Source of the DNA: Eunapius fragilis
Lineage: Eukaryota; Porifera; Demospongiae; Spongillida; Spongillidae
NCBI GenBank assembly: GCA_963681505.1
Contig: OY811972.1
Span: forward strand, 13,136,847 to 13,200,846
Direction of reading: 5' to 3'
DNA: 64,000 nucleotides
Shown here: one piece after another, positions 10,737 to 21,882 of the stretch
How the letters are laid out: every line of letters begins with the position of its first letter
Numbering within the stretch: position 1 is the stretch's first letter
Notes under the pieces: generated by a model
The model's database searches: none
Seen by the model: the letters and a program-made list of their open reading frames with translations, nothing else
What the model was told of the DNA's origin: nothing
Made by a program: the position numbers and the translations under genes

Positions 10737-11717
10737 GGGGTGCTGCTGCTACTGAGGGACTCACAGGACCCGGACTTGCGTCGCCTTGCTGCAGAGCTAC
10801 CCGCAGTTGTGCTCGACAGCAGAGCAGATAGCACAACAAAGAAATACCTGGGTGCATTTCAAAGATGGAAGACATGGGCCGCAGCACACCAAGGGGTGCC
10901 TAGTTTCCCAGTACAGGAGGGTCATCTGGCCTTGTACATGGTACATCTCAGTGAGTCCACCCAATCTAAGGCAGCTGTCGAAGAGATAATGCATGCAGTA
11001 TCATGGCTACACAGAGTGTCGGGTCTCCAGCCACCAAATGCTTCCCCCTTAGTTCACACCACACTAGAGGGTCTGCAGCATAAATTAGCCAAGCCTAAGA
11101 AAAGTAAAGAACCCATAACTGTTGAAATACTGAAAGCTATGGTTGAGGCAGTAGGGCCTTCCCCCTCACTAACAGATGTTAGGTTTTTGGCTGTGTGCCT
11201 AGTTGCATTTGCGGGTTTTTTGCGTTGTGATGAACTGATAAAGTTGCGATGCAACGACATAGTGTTTAATGAACAGGGCATGGTGGTGAAGATAGTATCA
11301 AGCAAAACGGACCAGTTTAGAGAGGGTGCATCATTGGTTACAGGTACCTCAACTTGTCCTGTAGGCATGATGGAAAGATACTATACCATGGCAGGGCTAG
11401 TACCTGCCTCGCCTGAGAAGTTGTTCAGGGCAATAGTGCATACGAAAACAGGTGAACGGTTGAGGGAGAGTGGTGGACTTAGTTACTCTAGATTACGGGA
11501 ATTGCTGTCAGACAGGATTCAAGGGTTAGGCATGGACCCTAAGCAGTTTGGCATGCATAGTCTGCGAGCGGGTGGAGCAACAGCCGCAGCTAATGCAGGT
11601 GTGCCAGATAGATTATTTAAGAGGCATGGTCGCTGGAGATCAGAGTCAGACAAAGATGGCTATGTTAAGGACTCAGTAGAGAGGAGGCTCTCTGTTTCCA
11701 AGAGTCTTGGTATTTGA
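10737..11717 (+). CDS. tyrosine recombinase (integrase) of YR retroelement
   Basis: An open frame of about 326 codons ends at TGA 11715-11717. It opens LLLLRDSQDPDLRRLA, with an N-terminal SAM-like core-binding region (STTKKYLGAFQRWKTWAA), then the catalytic domain: Arg in FAGFLRCDELIKLR, HSLRAGGAT giving the His-x-x-Arg pair, and the nucleophile Tyr in DGYVKDSVERR. It would integrate element cDNA without target duplication. There is no upstream ATG in frame: TAG lies at 10734-10736 and the first candidate is GTG at 10740. A pyrimidine-rich tract ending CTCTCAGTAG suggests a splice acceptor at 10736/10737 instead. This is the only undamaged ORF of the element. Confidence 0.85.
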   Translation, partial: GVLLLLRDSQDPDLRRLAAELPAVVLDSRADSTTKKYLGAFQRWKTWAAAHQGVPSFPVQEGHLALYMVHLSESTQSKAAVEEIMHAVSWLHRVSGLQPPNASPLVHTTLEGLQHKLAKPKKSKEPITVEILKAMVEAVGPSPSLTDVRFLAVCLVAFAGFLRCDELIKLRCNDIVFNEQGMVVKIVSSKTDQFREGASLVTGTSTCPVGMMERYYTMAGLVPASPEKLFRAIVHTKTGERLRESGGLSYSRLRELLSDRIQGLGMDPKQFGMHSLRAGGATAAANAGVPDRLFKRHGRWRSESDKDGYVKDSVERRLSVSKSLGI

Positions 11718-11847
11718 TGATGCAAAAATTAATCCTATTATGCCCGTTCTTTGTTCTTCTATTGGTGTTGTTGTGTGATACTGGCTGCGTGCACAATGGA
11801 CGCTGCACAAAGTATGTGGTCAAGTGCATGGTACAGGGGTTTAGGAG

Positions 11848-12140
11848 GGAGTAAGTTCTTTCAAGCTGACCAGTGGAGACGGGTGCCATTGTTGTGAGTT
11901 GCAAAGCACACTGAATCTGACTCTGAGGTGTTTCATGTACCTACAGGGTAGGTGTGTATCTGTGCCAAACAGAGACCCAACGTCACTCCCGGATTTTGAA
12001 CACTGGGGGTGCGACCACAACTAATAAGTTTTTTTCAAGCTGTCCAGTGGAGATGGGTGCCAATCTGAGCTACCCACAAGGTAGGTGTGTATCTGTGCCA
12101 TCCAGGGACCCAACGTCATCCGGAGTAGTGGACTTGCTGA
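11848..12140. repeat. right terminal repeats of the YR retroelement
   Basis: One full and one partial copy of the approximately 171-bp unit found at 6837-7620, same orientation as its forward copies. With the left cluster this delimits an element of roughly 5.4 kb. Confidence 0.75.
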
Positions 12141-12248
12141 GTGTGTACAACAACTGATCAGTTGCACATCTCATCATATAATACGACCTCCTGTCATGAA
12201 CCTGCTCAACTGATTTTTTAAAAATAGCTGTTATGTTTCTTGTTTGTG

Positions 12249-12254
12249 AATAAA
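12249..12254 (+). terminator. AATAAA polyadenylation signal
   Basis: Canonical AATAAA about 530 bp after the recombinase stop, followed by a T-rich stretch and GTTATGTTGGTTG. It could end the retroelement transcript. Confidence 0.45.
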
Positions 12255-12259
12255 GACTA

Positions 12260-13115
12260 TTTTTTGTTATGTTGGTTGATCCAGGGGACGTTAGTGTCTG
12301 TTATGAATGCACTTGTGTGTGAGAGTGTATGGGTGTGAGACTGAGTGATTATATTATGGCGGATGTAATGTTACATAGATGTGGCTTAACCAATACTCAT
12401 GCATGCTCCAAAAGGTGCCCAATGTATGTGCCTTTGTGGTATGATTGACAATCGACTATGCAACAGTTCTTTTAATACACTTTCTAAACTATGTTTCATC
12501 AAATATTCCAACTCTGGACATCGTAACTTGTCTTCGTCAATTTTCTGCATGACATTTAATTTAAAATATGTTCATTAACAACAGATGCTTGTGTAGTGAG
12601 GAGTAAGAGCTAATGGATTAACTACAATGATATGACTGCAAATGTTAAGTCATCTCCCAATTTATAACACTTTGTGTTTAGTTGAAGTAAGATTTTTATC
12701 ATTAATATCTTCTGCCTGTCCTGCAACAACTGAGTGCTACACATATGCATACATGTATTTGTAAGCAAATTTAATTTATGAATCAAGGCTTGCATATTTT
12801 AGAAGAACGCCTGCATTGCTGTATAGACATCTGTAATGACAACAGTGAGTTAAAATCATTAAACATGACCTTACGTGATTATTAATTGTCCTGAAGGCAA
12901 TTGTTGCACAGCGATAGACGGTTTGCTTGCAAAGTGTTTTGTAAGATGCATAAATGTTTTTAACCATACAAATTTATGTTTACTGGCCAGACTCTGCAAA
13001 TTGAAGCCAAGGTAAGTTTCTGTCATTCCGTGGAATGCAATCATTGCATCAGTTCACAGTTATATCAGAAATTGCCAGCACCATACTCAACCCTTCAGCT
13101 TCAAAAGTGTGATTA
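12260..13115. other. AT-rich intergenic stretch
   Basis: No supported gene. A possible small exon ends at a good AAG|GTAAGT donor at 13012 and may belong to the protease remnant that follows. Confidence 0.4.
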
Positions 13116-13119
13116 AAAA

Positions 13120-13565
13120 AACTTAAGACTGGCCAATGTTTGGATTCTATGGTGGATTCTGTAATTCAATACTGAACACATAATGTTACATTGTACTTCT
13201 CTACAAGATCATTTCAGCATACATGAATCTTCTGCAGTCAAGTGGAATAAAAGTAAACCATTTTTCCAAGGTACACCTTATAGTTCATCATCATGTATTA
13301 ATAGTTACTCAGTGTGATGCACTGTTACTCCCTATACACAAACCTCAGCATTGGAGTCTATTGGTTAGCTATCATTTATGCATTCACCATATACGTGTAT
13401 TGTTCACTCCATTCAATGTAATTTATGGTGTATTTACTATTCCATTGATTGATGCAGATTGTGCACGTGAAAACACACACCATTCATTGCATAGACTTAT
13501 TACATTACAGTGATGAAGATGCACTGAATGAATTTTGTGAGATTGTGTTTTCAACCACTTGCACT
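13120..13565 (+). pseudogene. Ulp1/SENP-like (C48) cysteine protease remnant
   Basis: Three pieces match the order of an Ulp1-fold protease. 13205-13265 reads KIISAYMNLLQSSGIKVNHF, the N-terminal helix region. About 13305-13365 reads CDALLLPIHKPQHWSLL, the substrate groove and catalytic His of HW. About 13455-13560 reads VHVKTHTIHCIDLLHYSDED, the catalytic Asp strand. They are separated by short AT-rich gaps with plausible GT and AG ends. I found no catalytic Cys segment downstream, so the copy is truncated. Such domains occur as transposon cargo, as in the MULE at 18.4-23.7 kb, but this one has no visible transposase partner. Confidence 0.4.
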
Positions 13566-13930
13566 ATGTACTCATTTCTAAATAAGGTTGTATCTCTGTG
13601 AGGAAACAAGATATCGATTGAAGACCCACATGTCAGTTGTAGAATGGAATTATGTTGATTCAACAATAAACAAATGCAAAATGTTAAATTGTATGCTATT
13701 GATTTTCAACCACTGCAGTGTACTACTGCTTCTTTACCATTGCAACGCAATTTTGTTGACTGTGGAGTTGTTCTGTGCTTTGTAAATAAATATACTACTG
13801 CTACTTAATGTATTTTTTCAAAAGGCAGCAAGGCTGAATTTGGAGGAATTTTCATACCTCGATACCCAGGTAGAGAGTTTGCAAATTCATTGGAGTGCAT
13901 GGCACATTCGCATGACTTGTAATTCAACAC

Positions 13931-14224
13931 AAGTAAATAAAAACATTCTCTAACAAGAAAGTTGTTAGTATATAGGATTGACCAATGCTGGTGTAAAACG
14001 CATGGAAACAAGAGTGACAGAAATTTGACTGGAAAATTGAAATAGGCCTATATTTAGCCCATTACTCAGACATGCACTGTTATAATGTGAGTGTGCTAAA
14101 TATCGGCCTATTTCAATTTTCCAGTCAAATTTCTGTCACTCTTGTTTCCCTGCTTTTTACACCAGCATTGGTCAATCCTATATACTAACACCTTTCTTGT
14201 TAGAGAATGTTTTTATTTACTTGT
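13931..14224. mobile_element. foldback element, family with CATTCTCTAACRAGAAAG ends, copy A
   Basis: A long imperfect palindrome: AAATAAAAACATTCTCTAAC at the left is answered by its complement at the right, with the arms meeting around 14075. Further copies lie at 15690-15834, 28902-29190, 42443-42640 and 60796-62442. No ORF. Transcription through it would give a long hairpin. Confidence 0.75.
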
Positions 14225-14479
14225 TTCATAAGTTTTTTTTCTCCCTCAGACTGTCATATCAGTATTGTAGTGAATAATCAAACTTTGGAAAGGTCAATAA
14301 TCACTGGACGATCCATGTCCACCCCTGACTTTATCTCTTAGTGCAATAAACTAAATAACTAAAATGGTAATGATAATTATAACTATTTTTATATAGTGTA
14401 CAAATTGTCCTTGTTCTCGAGGGTCGCTGCGCCCTTCTCCCCAGCCTCCTCTCCTGCCAGGTTCTGACCATGTGGTGTG

Positions 14480-15680
14480 CAAGGGTGACAGTACTTCTGC
14501 TGCTGCTTCTGCTGGTGGTAGGGGGCAGCGCAGCTAGTGGTGGTAGTGACGGGGTCATTGGTGCTGTTTCTGCTGGTGGTGGGGGGTAGGGGGCAGTGCA
14601 GCTAGCGCCGGTGGCAGTGTTGCTGCTGCTGGCGGTGGGGGACTTGTAACAGCCTTTTGAGCTAGCAATTACAAGGTTCATATACAAGGTTATATGGGAG
14701 AAGGATATGGTTGCAGTAAATTTCATTTCACCTAGTAGCAGCCCTTGCAACTGCAATTAAATTCATACACAGTTGCATGCACAGGCTGGCAAGCCTAACA
14801 TGTAGAATATACATTGACGCAGATCAACATGGCACCCCTAGATTCATACTGCATGCACAGGCAGGCATGTCCTTACATGTATAGCAGCTAGTGCTGGTGG
14901 CGGGGGAAGTGCTGCTGCTGCTTCTGCTGGTGGTGGTGGGGGTAGGGGGTAGCGCAGCTAGTGGTGGTGGCGGAGCTATGCTGCTTCTGCTGGTGTGGGG
15001 GGGGGGGGGGGGGGGGGGGGCATTGCTGCTTCTGCTGCTGGTGGGGGTAGGGAGCAATGCAGCTAGTGCTGGTGGTGGGAGTAGTGCTGCTTCTGCTGGT
15101 GGTGGGAGTAGTGCTGCTTCTGCTGGTGGTGGGGGTAGGGGGCAGTGCAGCTAGTGCTGGTGGTGGGTGCTGCTTCTGCTGGTGGTAGGGGTAGGGGGCA
15201 GTGCAGCTAGTGCTGGTGGCGGGAGCAGTGCAGCTTCTGCTGGTGGGGGGTGCTGCTTCTGCTGGTGGTGGGAGTAGTGCTGCTTCTGCTGGTGGTAGGG
15301 GTAGGGGGCAGTGCAGCTAGTGCTGGTGGTGGGAGTAGTGCTGCTTCTGCTGGTGGTGGGTGCTGTTTCTGCTGGTGGTAGCGGTAGGGGCAGTGCAGCT
15401 AGTGCTGATGGTGGGAGTAGTGCTGCTTCTGCTGGTGGGGTGCTGCTTCTGCTGGTGGTGGGGGTAGGGGGCAGTGCAGCTAGTGGTGGTGGCGGGAGCA
15501 ATGCTGCTTTAGCTGGTGGGGGGGCAGTGCTGCTTCTGCTAGTGGTGGGTGCTGCTTCTGCTGGTGGTGGGAGTAGGGGGCAGTGCAGCTAGTGGTGGTA
15601 GCAGCCGGTGCAGTGCTGCTGATGCTTCTGCTGGTGGTGGGGGCAGTGCAGCTAGTGTTGGTAGTGGCGGGGGCAGCACA
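14480..15680. repeat. GC-rich minisatellite field
   Basis: Irregular repeats of words such as GTGCAGCTAGTGCTGGTGGT and GCTGCTTCTGCTGGTGGTGG with a 20-G run near 15000. Both strands give long low-complexity ORFs (Ala/Gly/Ser or Pro/Thr/Ser) that are shadows of the repeat. It lies between two right ends of the foldback family and may be expanded element interior. Confidence 0.85.
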
Positions 15681-15689
15681 CTCACATTA

Positions 15690-15834
15690 TGACAGTGCAT
15701 GTCTGAGTAATAGGCTAAATATAGGCCTATAGTCAAATTTCTGTTACTCTTGTTTCCGTGCTTTTTACACAACCATTGGTCAATCCTATATACCAACAAC
15801 TCTCTCGTTAGAGAATGTTTTTATTTACGTATGT
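15690..15834. mobile_element. foldback element, copy B, right arm only
   Basis: Matches the right arm of copy A (14080-14224), including TCTTGTTTCCGTGCTTTTTA and the terminal AGAGAATGTTTTTATTTAC. The left arm is not visible next to it, being displaced or replaced by the minisatellite. Confidence 0.65.
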
Positions 15835-15839
15835 CACTA

Positions 15840-16350
15840 TCACATTTTGTCAGCTTGTTACAACCTTTCACGAGTTGAAGTCAGCCAAGATGATAATTAA
15901 TATTCATGACCTAGCTTGCATGCATCAGTACACCACATAACTGGGTAAAAAAGATGTCAAAAACATATCAAGAATACAAAAGGCACAAAAGGGACCATAT
16001 TGCTTGTTGCTTGTCATTGATAGATGTCATGATTCGACTCTGCAACAAACTTGTATTGCAATAAAGATACGAATGAAATGAATTCTTAAGATTTGATTGT
16101 AGCCCTGTGGATTAGCCTGATGATTCCAGGATGGACACGGTAGTGGGCGACTTGTTGCGGGAAAATATGGATCCATTATTTCATTTTTACAAATTGTACA
16201 GCAATCTATGTACATACATGTACCTGCTGTATTTTCTAATTGTTTCCGTAGCTCAGGTGTAGTTGCATTTTTCCACACTTAGATGTGACCCGTTAAGACA
16301 AACAGCGCCCTGCACATGAGTGAACCATGGCTAGACTGAATTGAAGAACA
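15840..16350. other. intergenic stretch
   Basis: No coding sequence or repeat that I can support. Confidence 0.4.
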
Positions 16351-16354
16351 GTAC

Positions 16355-16525
16355 AAAGTGACTCGCCCCCCCCCCAGGGTAAGCACCGCTATGTCTCCCC
16401 CCCCCCCCCCCCCCCCCCCCCCCAGGTTAAGCACCGCTATGTCTCCCCACCCCCAGGACAGACTTGTAAATGCCTGCGCCCCCCCCCTCCCCCGGATAAG
16501 CTTCTATTTTGTTTCCCCCCCATAG
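16355..16525. repeat. C-rich minisatellite
   Basis: Three to four degenerate units of AGGTTAAGCACCGCTATGTC followed by C runs of 8 to 26. The C runs vary between units. Confidence 0.8.
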
Positions 16526-17139
16526 GCACACACTGTACACTACAAATGGCCAGTGATAGCTTCATTGTATGTAGTAATCACCTGTGTTCTTCATTGTGGT
16601 TCCATCTGTTGTGATGGTTACTGAAGATGCCTGTGCAAGAATTGCACGGAAGGGTAATTATTATTAGAATCAGTACAATAACTGATGAACCTACCAGGTC
16701 TTTAAACTCCTCATATTTAGCTTCAACTCTGTGGCAGTACAAGAACCTCGTGTGTGAGATTTTTGAATAAACTGTCGAAAAGACCCCACACAATGGCATC
16801 CACTAATAGGTCATTTGCTTCCTTCACGCTTTCCTCGCTAAAGTTAGGTGGCAAGCCAAAACATATCTCGGGGCTGCCTATGGGAGGCTTTGAAAGTTCT
16901 GGGCTGAAAAATCGTGCACCACACATCACCAAGAAGGAATAATAGCAAACTAATATGACGACTTATAGCAAGCACAGTTCCTTGTTGTTCCACGTGCACG
17001 TGACACAACGATATGACACAGCTTACTTGGCGGAAGGGGAATCTTTCCTTCGCAGCAGGCTGCCGTTCTATTGTGAAGTGCTTCCACTCACAGCTTTGCG
17101 CATTCCTTGTGGTCGTACTGCTACATGTACAGCACTCAC

Positions 17140-18271
17140 CAGGGCCGTAGATAACTTTTATAGTTTGGGGGGGCACAATAGTCTGAATGTCAATGTGGTC
17201 TAAATTTTATAGGTATGCCATGTACGTAAAAGCCTACATGTAGGCACAATTCTTCGATCACAATTTGATTTGAACCATATTTTGCATGCATGCGCGCGTT
17301 ATCATATACACTCATTAAGGAAAAATACCAAACACTTCTTGGCGACTGGAATTGCGGCTTTCAAATTCATTGCCAATGGTTGCAAGGTCAAGCTTGTCTG
17401 TTTCATCTTTGTGAACATGCAGTAGCATGCACCAGTTTACCTTGATTGGTGCATTGCTATCTGAAGTCATATCAGCATCATAATGCGCTCCACGTAAAGC
17501 CAAACCTTGCCGTGCTAAGAAGCGAATGTTTGACATAATTGCAAAAATACATTTTCTGTTTAAAGCATTATGTTCAGTATATTCAGCACTTAGTTGTGTA
17601 CCCACATTCATTGTCTCTGTCGAAGCTGCTGCAACCATGCTAAGAGCATCGCAATGGCATGCTGATTGATCGTGCTTGCTGAATTTATCTAATGCTTTTT
17701 TCCAGTTAAAGAATCCAGAAGTAATAAATACGGTATCCATGTATCCTCTCATTGGCATCTTTAACTGGACTGCAGTAGCGCAATAGAAGCATAAGACGGC
17801 ATCTAGCTTCTTCTTCAATGTAATGCAACCAGCGGTACTTTTCATACCACGAGTAACAAAAGCTACGACGCTTACTACCAAACTGCCTCATGGGAAACTT
17901 CAGCCTGGGCTGATTGGGCTTTAATGGGAGAATTCTGGTACAGGTCACAGGACTGGTAGTGGGGGATGGTGAATCAGGTGCATTTGCTTCATCATGACCG
18001 CATTCTTCCAATAGGCCTACGACTTCATTACTCCCGCTTATAGGCTCGCTACTAGATTCACTTGAGTGAAGTATTACCTGAGCTGAGCCTGTATTACCCG
18101 AAGTTCGTCGGACATCAGAATCCTCCTTTGATGATACCACGGGCCGTATCGGCACAATATACTTTACATTGCGATTGCCACGCACGTGATTGCACTATAA
18201 TAATTTTAAAATATCACAGAAATTTTGGGGGGGCACGTGCCCCCCCAAGCTCCCCCTTATCTACGGCCTTG
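17140..18271. mobile_element. internally deleted hAT transposon
   Basis: Ends are CAGGGCCGTAGATAA at 17140 and TTATCTACGGCCTTG ending 18271, with GGGGGGGCAC and its complement just inside. CAGGG...CYTG ends and coding capacity indicate hAT. Flanks share CTCAC, but a clean 8-bp duplication is not obvious. Only about 1.1 kb remains, so it lacks most of the transposase. Confidence 0.75.
17315..18185 (-). pseudogene. hAT transposase N-terminal part (TTF-finger/DUF4371-like), frameshifted
   Basis: Minus strand. The N-terminal segment (ATG 18183-18185) carries an acidic/Ser-rich leader, then FPMRQFGSKRRSFCYSWY and KYRWLHYIEEE, the TTF-type zinc-finger region. A frameshift near 17800-17815 moves to LDAVLCFYCAT and then FITSGFFNWKKALDKFSKHD, ending with ILSN-type SNIRFLARQGLALRG near 17515. 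This order is what I know from ZMYM1-like/DUF4371 hAT transposases. The catalytic RNase H fold and C-terminal dimerisation domain are missing; the ORF stops at 17315. Confidence 0.75.
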
Positions 18272-18379
18272 CTCACTATCCACACTTCCTTCAGACATTG
18301 TACATGTAGTGAGTGTCGCTATGAATAAAAGCGGTATCGTCGAGTCTCGCCGATACCTAATTATTAACGAACTGTCTAC

Positions 18380-18670
18380 AGAACCGGTACCGGCACTTTA
18401 TTAAATATAACTACCGAGCCGGTACCGGCACTCTAGTCAATTACTTTAGAGAGCCGGTACCGGCACTCTAGTCGATTACTTCAGAGAGCCGGTACCGGCA
18501 CTCTAGTCGATTACTTCAGAGAGCCGGTACCGGCACTCTAGTCGATTACTTCAGAGAGCCGGTACCGGCACTCTAGTCAGTTACTTTAGAGAGCCGGTAC
18601 CGGCACTCTAGTCAATTACTTAAGCGAGCCGGTACGGGACTCTAGTCTATTACTTTAGAGAGCCGGTACT
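18380..18670. repeat. left subterminal array of the MULE (35-bp units)
   Basis: Seven to eight units of 35 bp, each with the palindrome CCGGTACCGG followed by CACTCTAGTCGATTACTT-like text. The last two are eroded. The matching right array is at 23348-23715. Paired arrays at both ends are likely transposase-binding sites. Confidence 0.85.
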
Positions 18671-18762
18671 ACGTGACTTGGCAATACTAATCTTCCAGTA
18701 CCGATTTGATATAAACTCAACAACTGAGGTACACAATTACACATAAGCAGCGTACACACCAT

Positions 18763-19142
18763 ATGCATAAATCACCATTTATAATTCGTGGTCACGTGAT
18801 ACAAGACACACGTGTGGATGTGGACGGAATGGAAGCAAAGTTTTCAGTTGGTGACAGGTTCAAATCATTTGATGAATTACAGGCCAAAGTACATCGCTAC
18901 GAGGAACTAGAGTTCGTAAAACTTTGGATACGAGATTCACGAACAGTTACAGCAGCCAAAAAGCGCGTGACGAGGTATTTTTGCAGTCAGATCAAGTACT
19001 ACGAAATTACATACGCTTGTATACATGGAGGCAAAAAGTTCAAACCTCGCGGCAACGGAAAGCGTGCGACTTCGGAAATTCGTTAGAGGTGAAGAATTTC
19101 ATTGCTCATCACAACCATGAGAGAAAAAAGGTTATTGGATAA
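18763..19142 (+). pseudogene. FAR1/WRKY-GCM1-like DNA-binding domain of MULE
   Basis: ATG 18763 opens a frame containing FSVGDRFKSFDELQAKVHRY, RVTRYFCSQIKYYEITYACIHGG and KPRGNGKR, then stops at 19084-19086. In the next frame SLEVKNFIAHHNHERKK follows, the usual end of the FAR1-type zinc-binding domain (last His pair HNHE). The segment that normally carries a Cys (often GCPA) between these pieces is absent, so a deletion with frameshift has damaged the domain. It would bind the subterminal CCGGTACCGG sites. Confidence 0.65.
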
Positions 19143-19167
19143 GTAATATGTTTCACATGTTCATAAC

Positions 19168-20795
19168 TTGTTCTTTACTACCGTCAACATACAGGGCTTG
19201 TTTGACATGTTGCCACACCAAAGAAAATTGTCCAAGGAGGAAACAATGGAAGTTGAGAGGCTATTAAGTTTGAAGGCAAACAAAAAGATGGTTAAAGATA
19301 AGTTAGAGCAGATGTCAGGAAAAATTGTTACTCTGAAAGATATTTCAAACATATCAACAAAGCAAGGTCATAAAAATACTAGGAATGACTTAACTGAAAC
19401 AGTGCGTAAACTAACTGAGAGATATGGTACGTTAATAATGTTTTGCTTAGATGGTATGTTGATGGCCTTTGTAAAATACATAATATACTTACACATTTAT
19501 TTATACTTATACAGTTGTACAATATAATATTGTCTTATTTGCTCTGTGAATTTTATACTAGTAGCATGTTTTTACTTGCAGGTGCATGTGTATATGTCAT
19601 AGTTGACAATGACAATGTTTTGCAAGGAATTTATTTCCAAGATCATGAAATGAGGCAATGTTTTTCTTCCTATCCTGAGCTAGTTTGTGTTGATGCGACA
19701 TATAAACTTATTGAGCTTCATTTTCCTCTTTATATAATGTTGGTTGAAGATGGCAATGGACAGAGTGAAATTGTAGCAGCATTTATGGTGTTACAAGAAA
19801 CAGACAGTACATTTTCCAAAATGGTTGATCTGTTCAAAAAGCACAATTCCTCATGGGAACATGTTCGCGTAATCATGACTGACAAAGATGTAACTGAAAG
19901 ATCAGTATTCTCTGCACAGATTCCATCAGCTAGACTTGTGATTTGTCTATTTCATACATTGCGCTCATTTCGCCGTGAAGTGACTCTAGAAAAAATGGGG
20001 ATAACCAGTGGACAACGAAATCTCTGTCTAGAGATAATGCAGCAGATGGCATATGCACATGATGAGGATGAATACATGGACCTATACCATAACTTTCAAG
20101 TGAATGCTCCTATTGCTGTGCTGAATTATTTCAATGAGCAGTGGCATTCAATTAGAGATCAGTGGTCAATGGGTTTAAAATACACCACTGGAAATTTTTT
20201 TAACACTACAAACAATAGACTAGAAAGTATAAATGCCAAACTTAAGTCTGTAATCTCACGATATTCCTCACTTGAAGAATTTGTGGACAAGTTCTTTTTG
20301 ATTTTGAGAGTCTTGAGATGTGAAAGAGATCACAAAGCTGCACTCTGTTCACAAAAGGTTCCTACCACATTTCATTCAGCTGCTGATGTATATTCAACCA
20401 AGTATATGCGATACCTAACTCCATATGCTTACAAGTTTGTTGAAAAACAGCTTCACCTCAGGAAACAAGTTGTAATAGTAATGCATAGCTGTAACTCTGA
20501 AGTGTATGAAGTCAAAATGGGGGTCACGTCCACCCATATTTTCAAAAATGTTACAATCAATCAATGTTGCTGCCACTTATGGGTATCAATGAAATTGCCA
20601 TGTTGCCACATTTTCTTTGTGAGAGAGACCCTAGGACTAGATCTTTTTGATGAATGTATTTGTGATCAACGTTGGACTATGCAGTATTATGAGTCCAATC
20701 AGCGTGTGTTTTTGACGAAGGGTGCATCACATTCAAATTCTGCACAAGTTAGTGTTGTTACACTTCCAGAAAAACGCAAAAAAGTTTTGTCTCAG
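19168..20795 (+). CDS. MULE transposase with SWIM zinc finger
   Basis: A first exon (GLFDMLPHQRKLSKEE to KLTERYG) ends near 19425; an intron of about 155 bp ends in CTTGCAG at 19581; the main exon runs to a CAG|GTACAT donor at 20795/20796. The catalytic core has Asp in VCVDATYKL (about 19692), Asp in VIMTDKDVTERSVF (about 19877) and Glu in NNRLESINAKLKS (about 20224). The SWIM finger is NQCCCHLWVSMKLPCCHIF (about 20560-20616). It is the DDE transposase of a Mutator-like element. The main exon has no internal stop over about 400 codons, although the N-terminal domain is damaged. Likely inactive or only recently dead. Confidence 0.85.
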
Positions 20796-20854
20796 GTACA
20801 TTACATTATATTTTATGCATGCACTTGATTTAAATCTTCTGTCCATATTGCAGT

Positions 20855-21850
20855 TTGAAAAGTTTCACAAAGTCTCCACTATTACAACAAAGTTAGCTTC
20901 GCTGGCCTCCGAAAGCTCATATTCAGACTTTTCTGGTCGATGTGAGTTGTTGGAACGGCTGATTAACGCATGGGAACAGCAGTTGAGTGTCACACTTGTT
21001 TATGGTATGATGTATGCATGCATTGTATGATTGAGAATTGAGCAACATGATAATATAGGAGATGAAGATCAATTGCCAGGAAAAGGTGTGTTTATGTGCC
21101 TTGTGTAAATTCTTTTATGTCATTGTGTGCTGTTGAAGAAGTGGAATTAGAAAAGGTACATAAACAAAGGTCTTTTAAAGCTCTGTACAATTTTTGATAC
21201 ATGCAGATCAAAGTAACATTGATGTACCAGTTCACAATGTAACAGACAACCGTGAGACTAGTCAAGGTATGTATAAGGTTATTTTTAGCATTGTTTGAGG
21301 GTGTGCTATAGCTGATGAAATCAGTGACACTGAAGATGAAATTGTGCAGTGGCAAACTGCAAGTAAGATTATATGCGTGTGTACTATGAAGGCATTATAA
21401 TACAATTCGATTTATAAAAGGCGAAATTGTTAACGAGATTCCAGCTGAAGAAAAGGATGATACACCTGGTACACATGCTAATATCATTTTATGTCACATG
21501 TATCCATTCTGTCACGTGTGTTCCAGATGCTCAAGTAAAAAGTGACATTGAAGAAGAACATCAAACTTGGCAAACTGAAAAAAAGAGTGTTGAAGAAAAT
21601 GAAATTTGCTTGCAGAGTAAGTTAAATTGGGGAAACCAATGCAGTGTATGGTGTGAAATTAATTGTGTAGGCATAAAGATTCCACCAATTCTTCAAAAGC
21701 GAGGCCGACCTAAGGGGCATGAAGTCACGGTGGTTGGCTTGCCATCTAAGAATTCAAAGAGCACCAAGCCAAAACCATTTGCAAAGCTTCATACGTCTAT
21801 AAAGGAAAACAGTAGGTTTAGTTTACCTGTTGTGGTTGTGTGACCAACAC
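20855..21850 (+). CDS. linker exons of the MULE protein
   Basis: Starting after TTGCAG at 20854, a first exon reads FEKFHKVSTITTKLASLASE. It is followed by very small candidate exons (about 21060-21085, 21207-21267, 21316-21362, 21421-21469, 21530-21618), each with GT and AG ends, encoding acidic, low-conservation sequence. The last piece has an AT-hook-like KRGRPKGHEVTVVGLPSK. This basic motif follows the SWIM domain in related transposases as I recall. The precise exon set is uncertain. Confidence 0.5.
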
Positions 21851-21882
21851 TAGTATGACTAATTGAATGTATCTGTCTAGTT

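Noticed and set aside
14331-15799. Ala/Gly/Ser- and Pro/Thr/Ser-rich ORFs on both strands
   Set aside because: Translations of a GC-rich minisatellite, with no start context or unique sequence.
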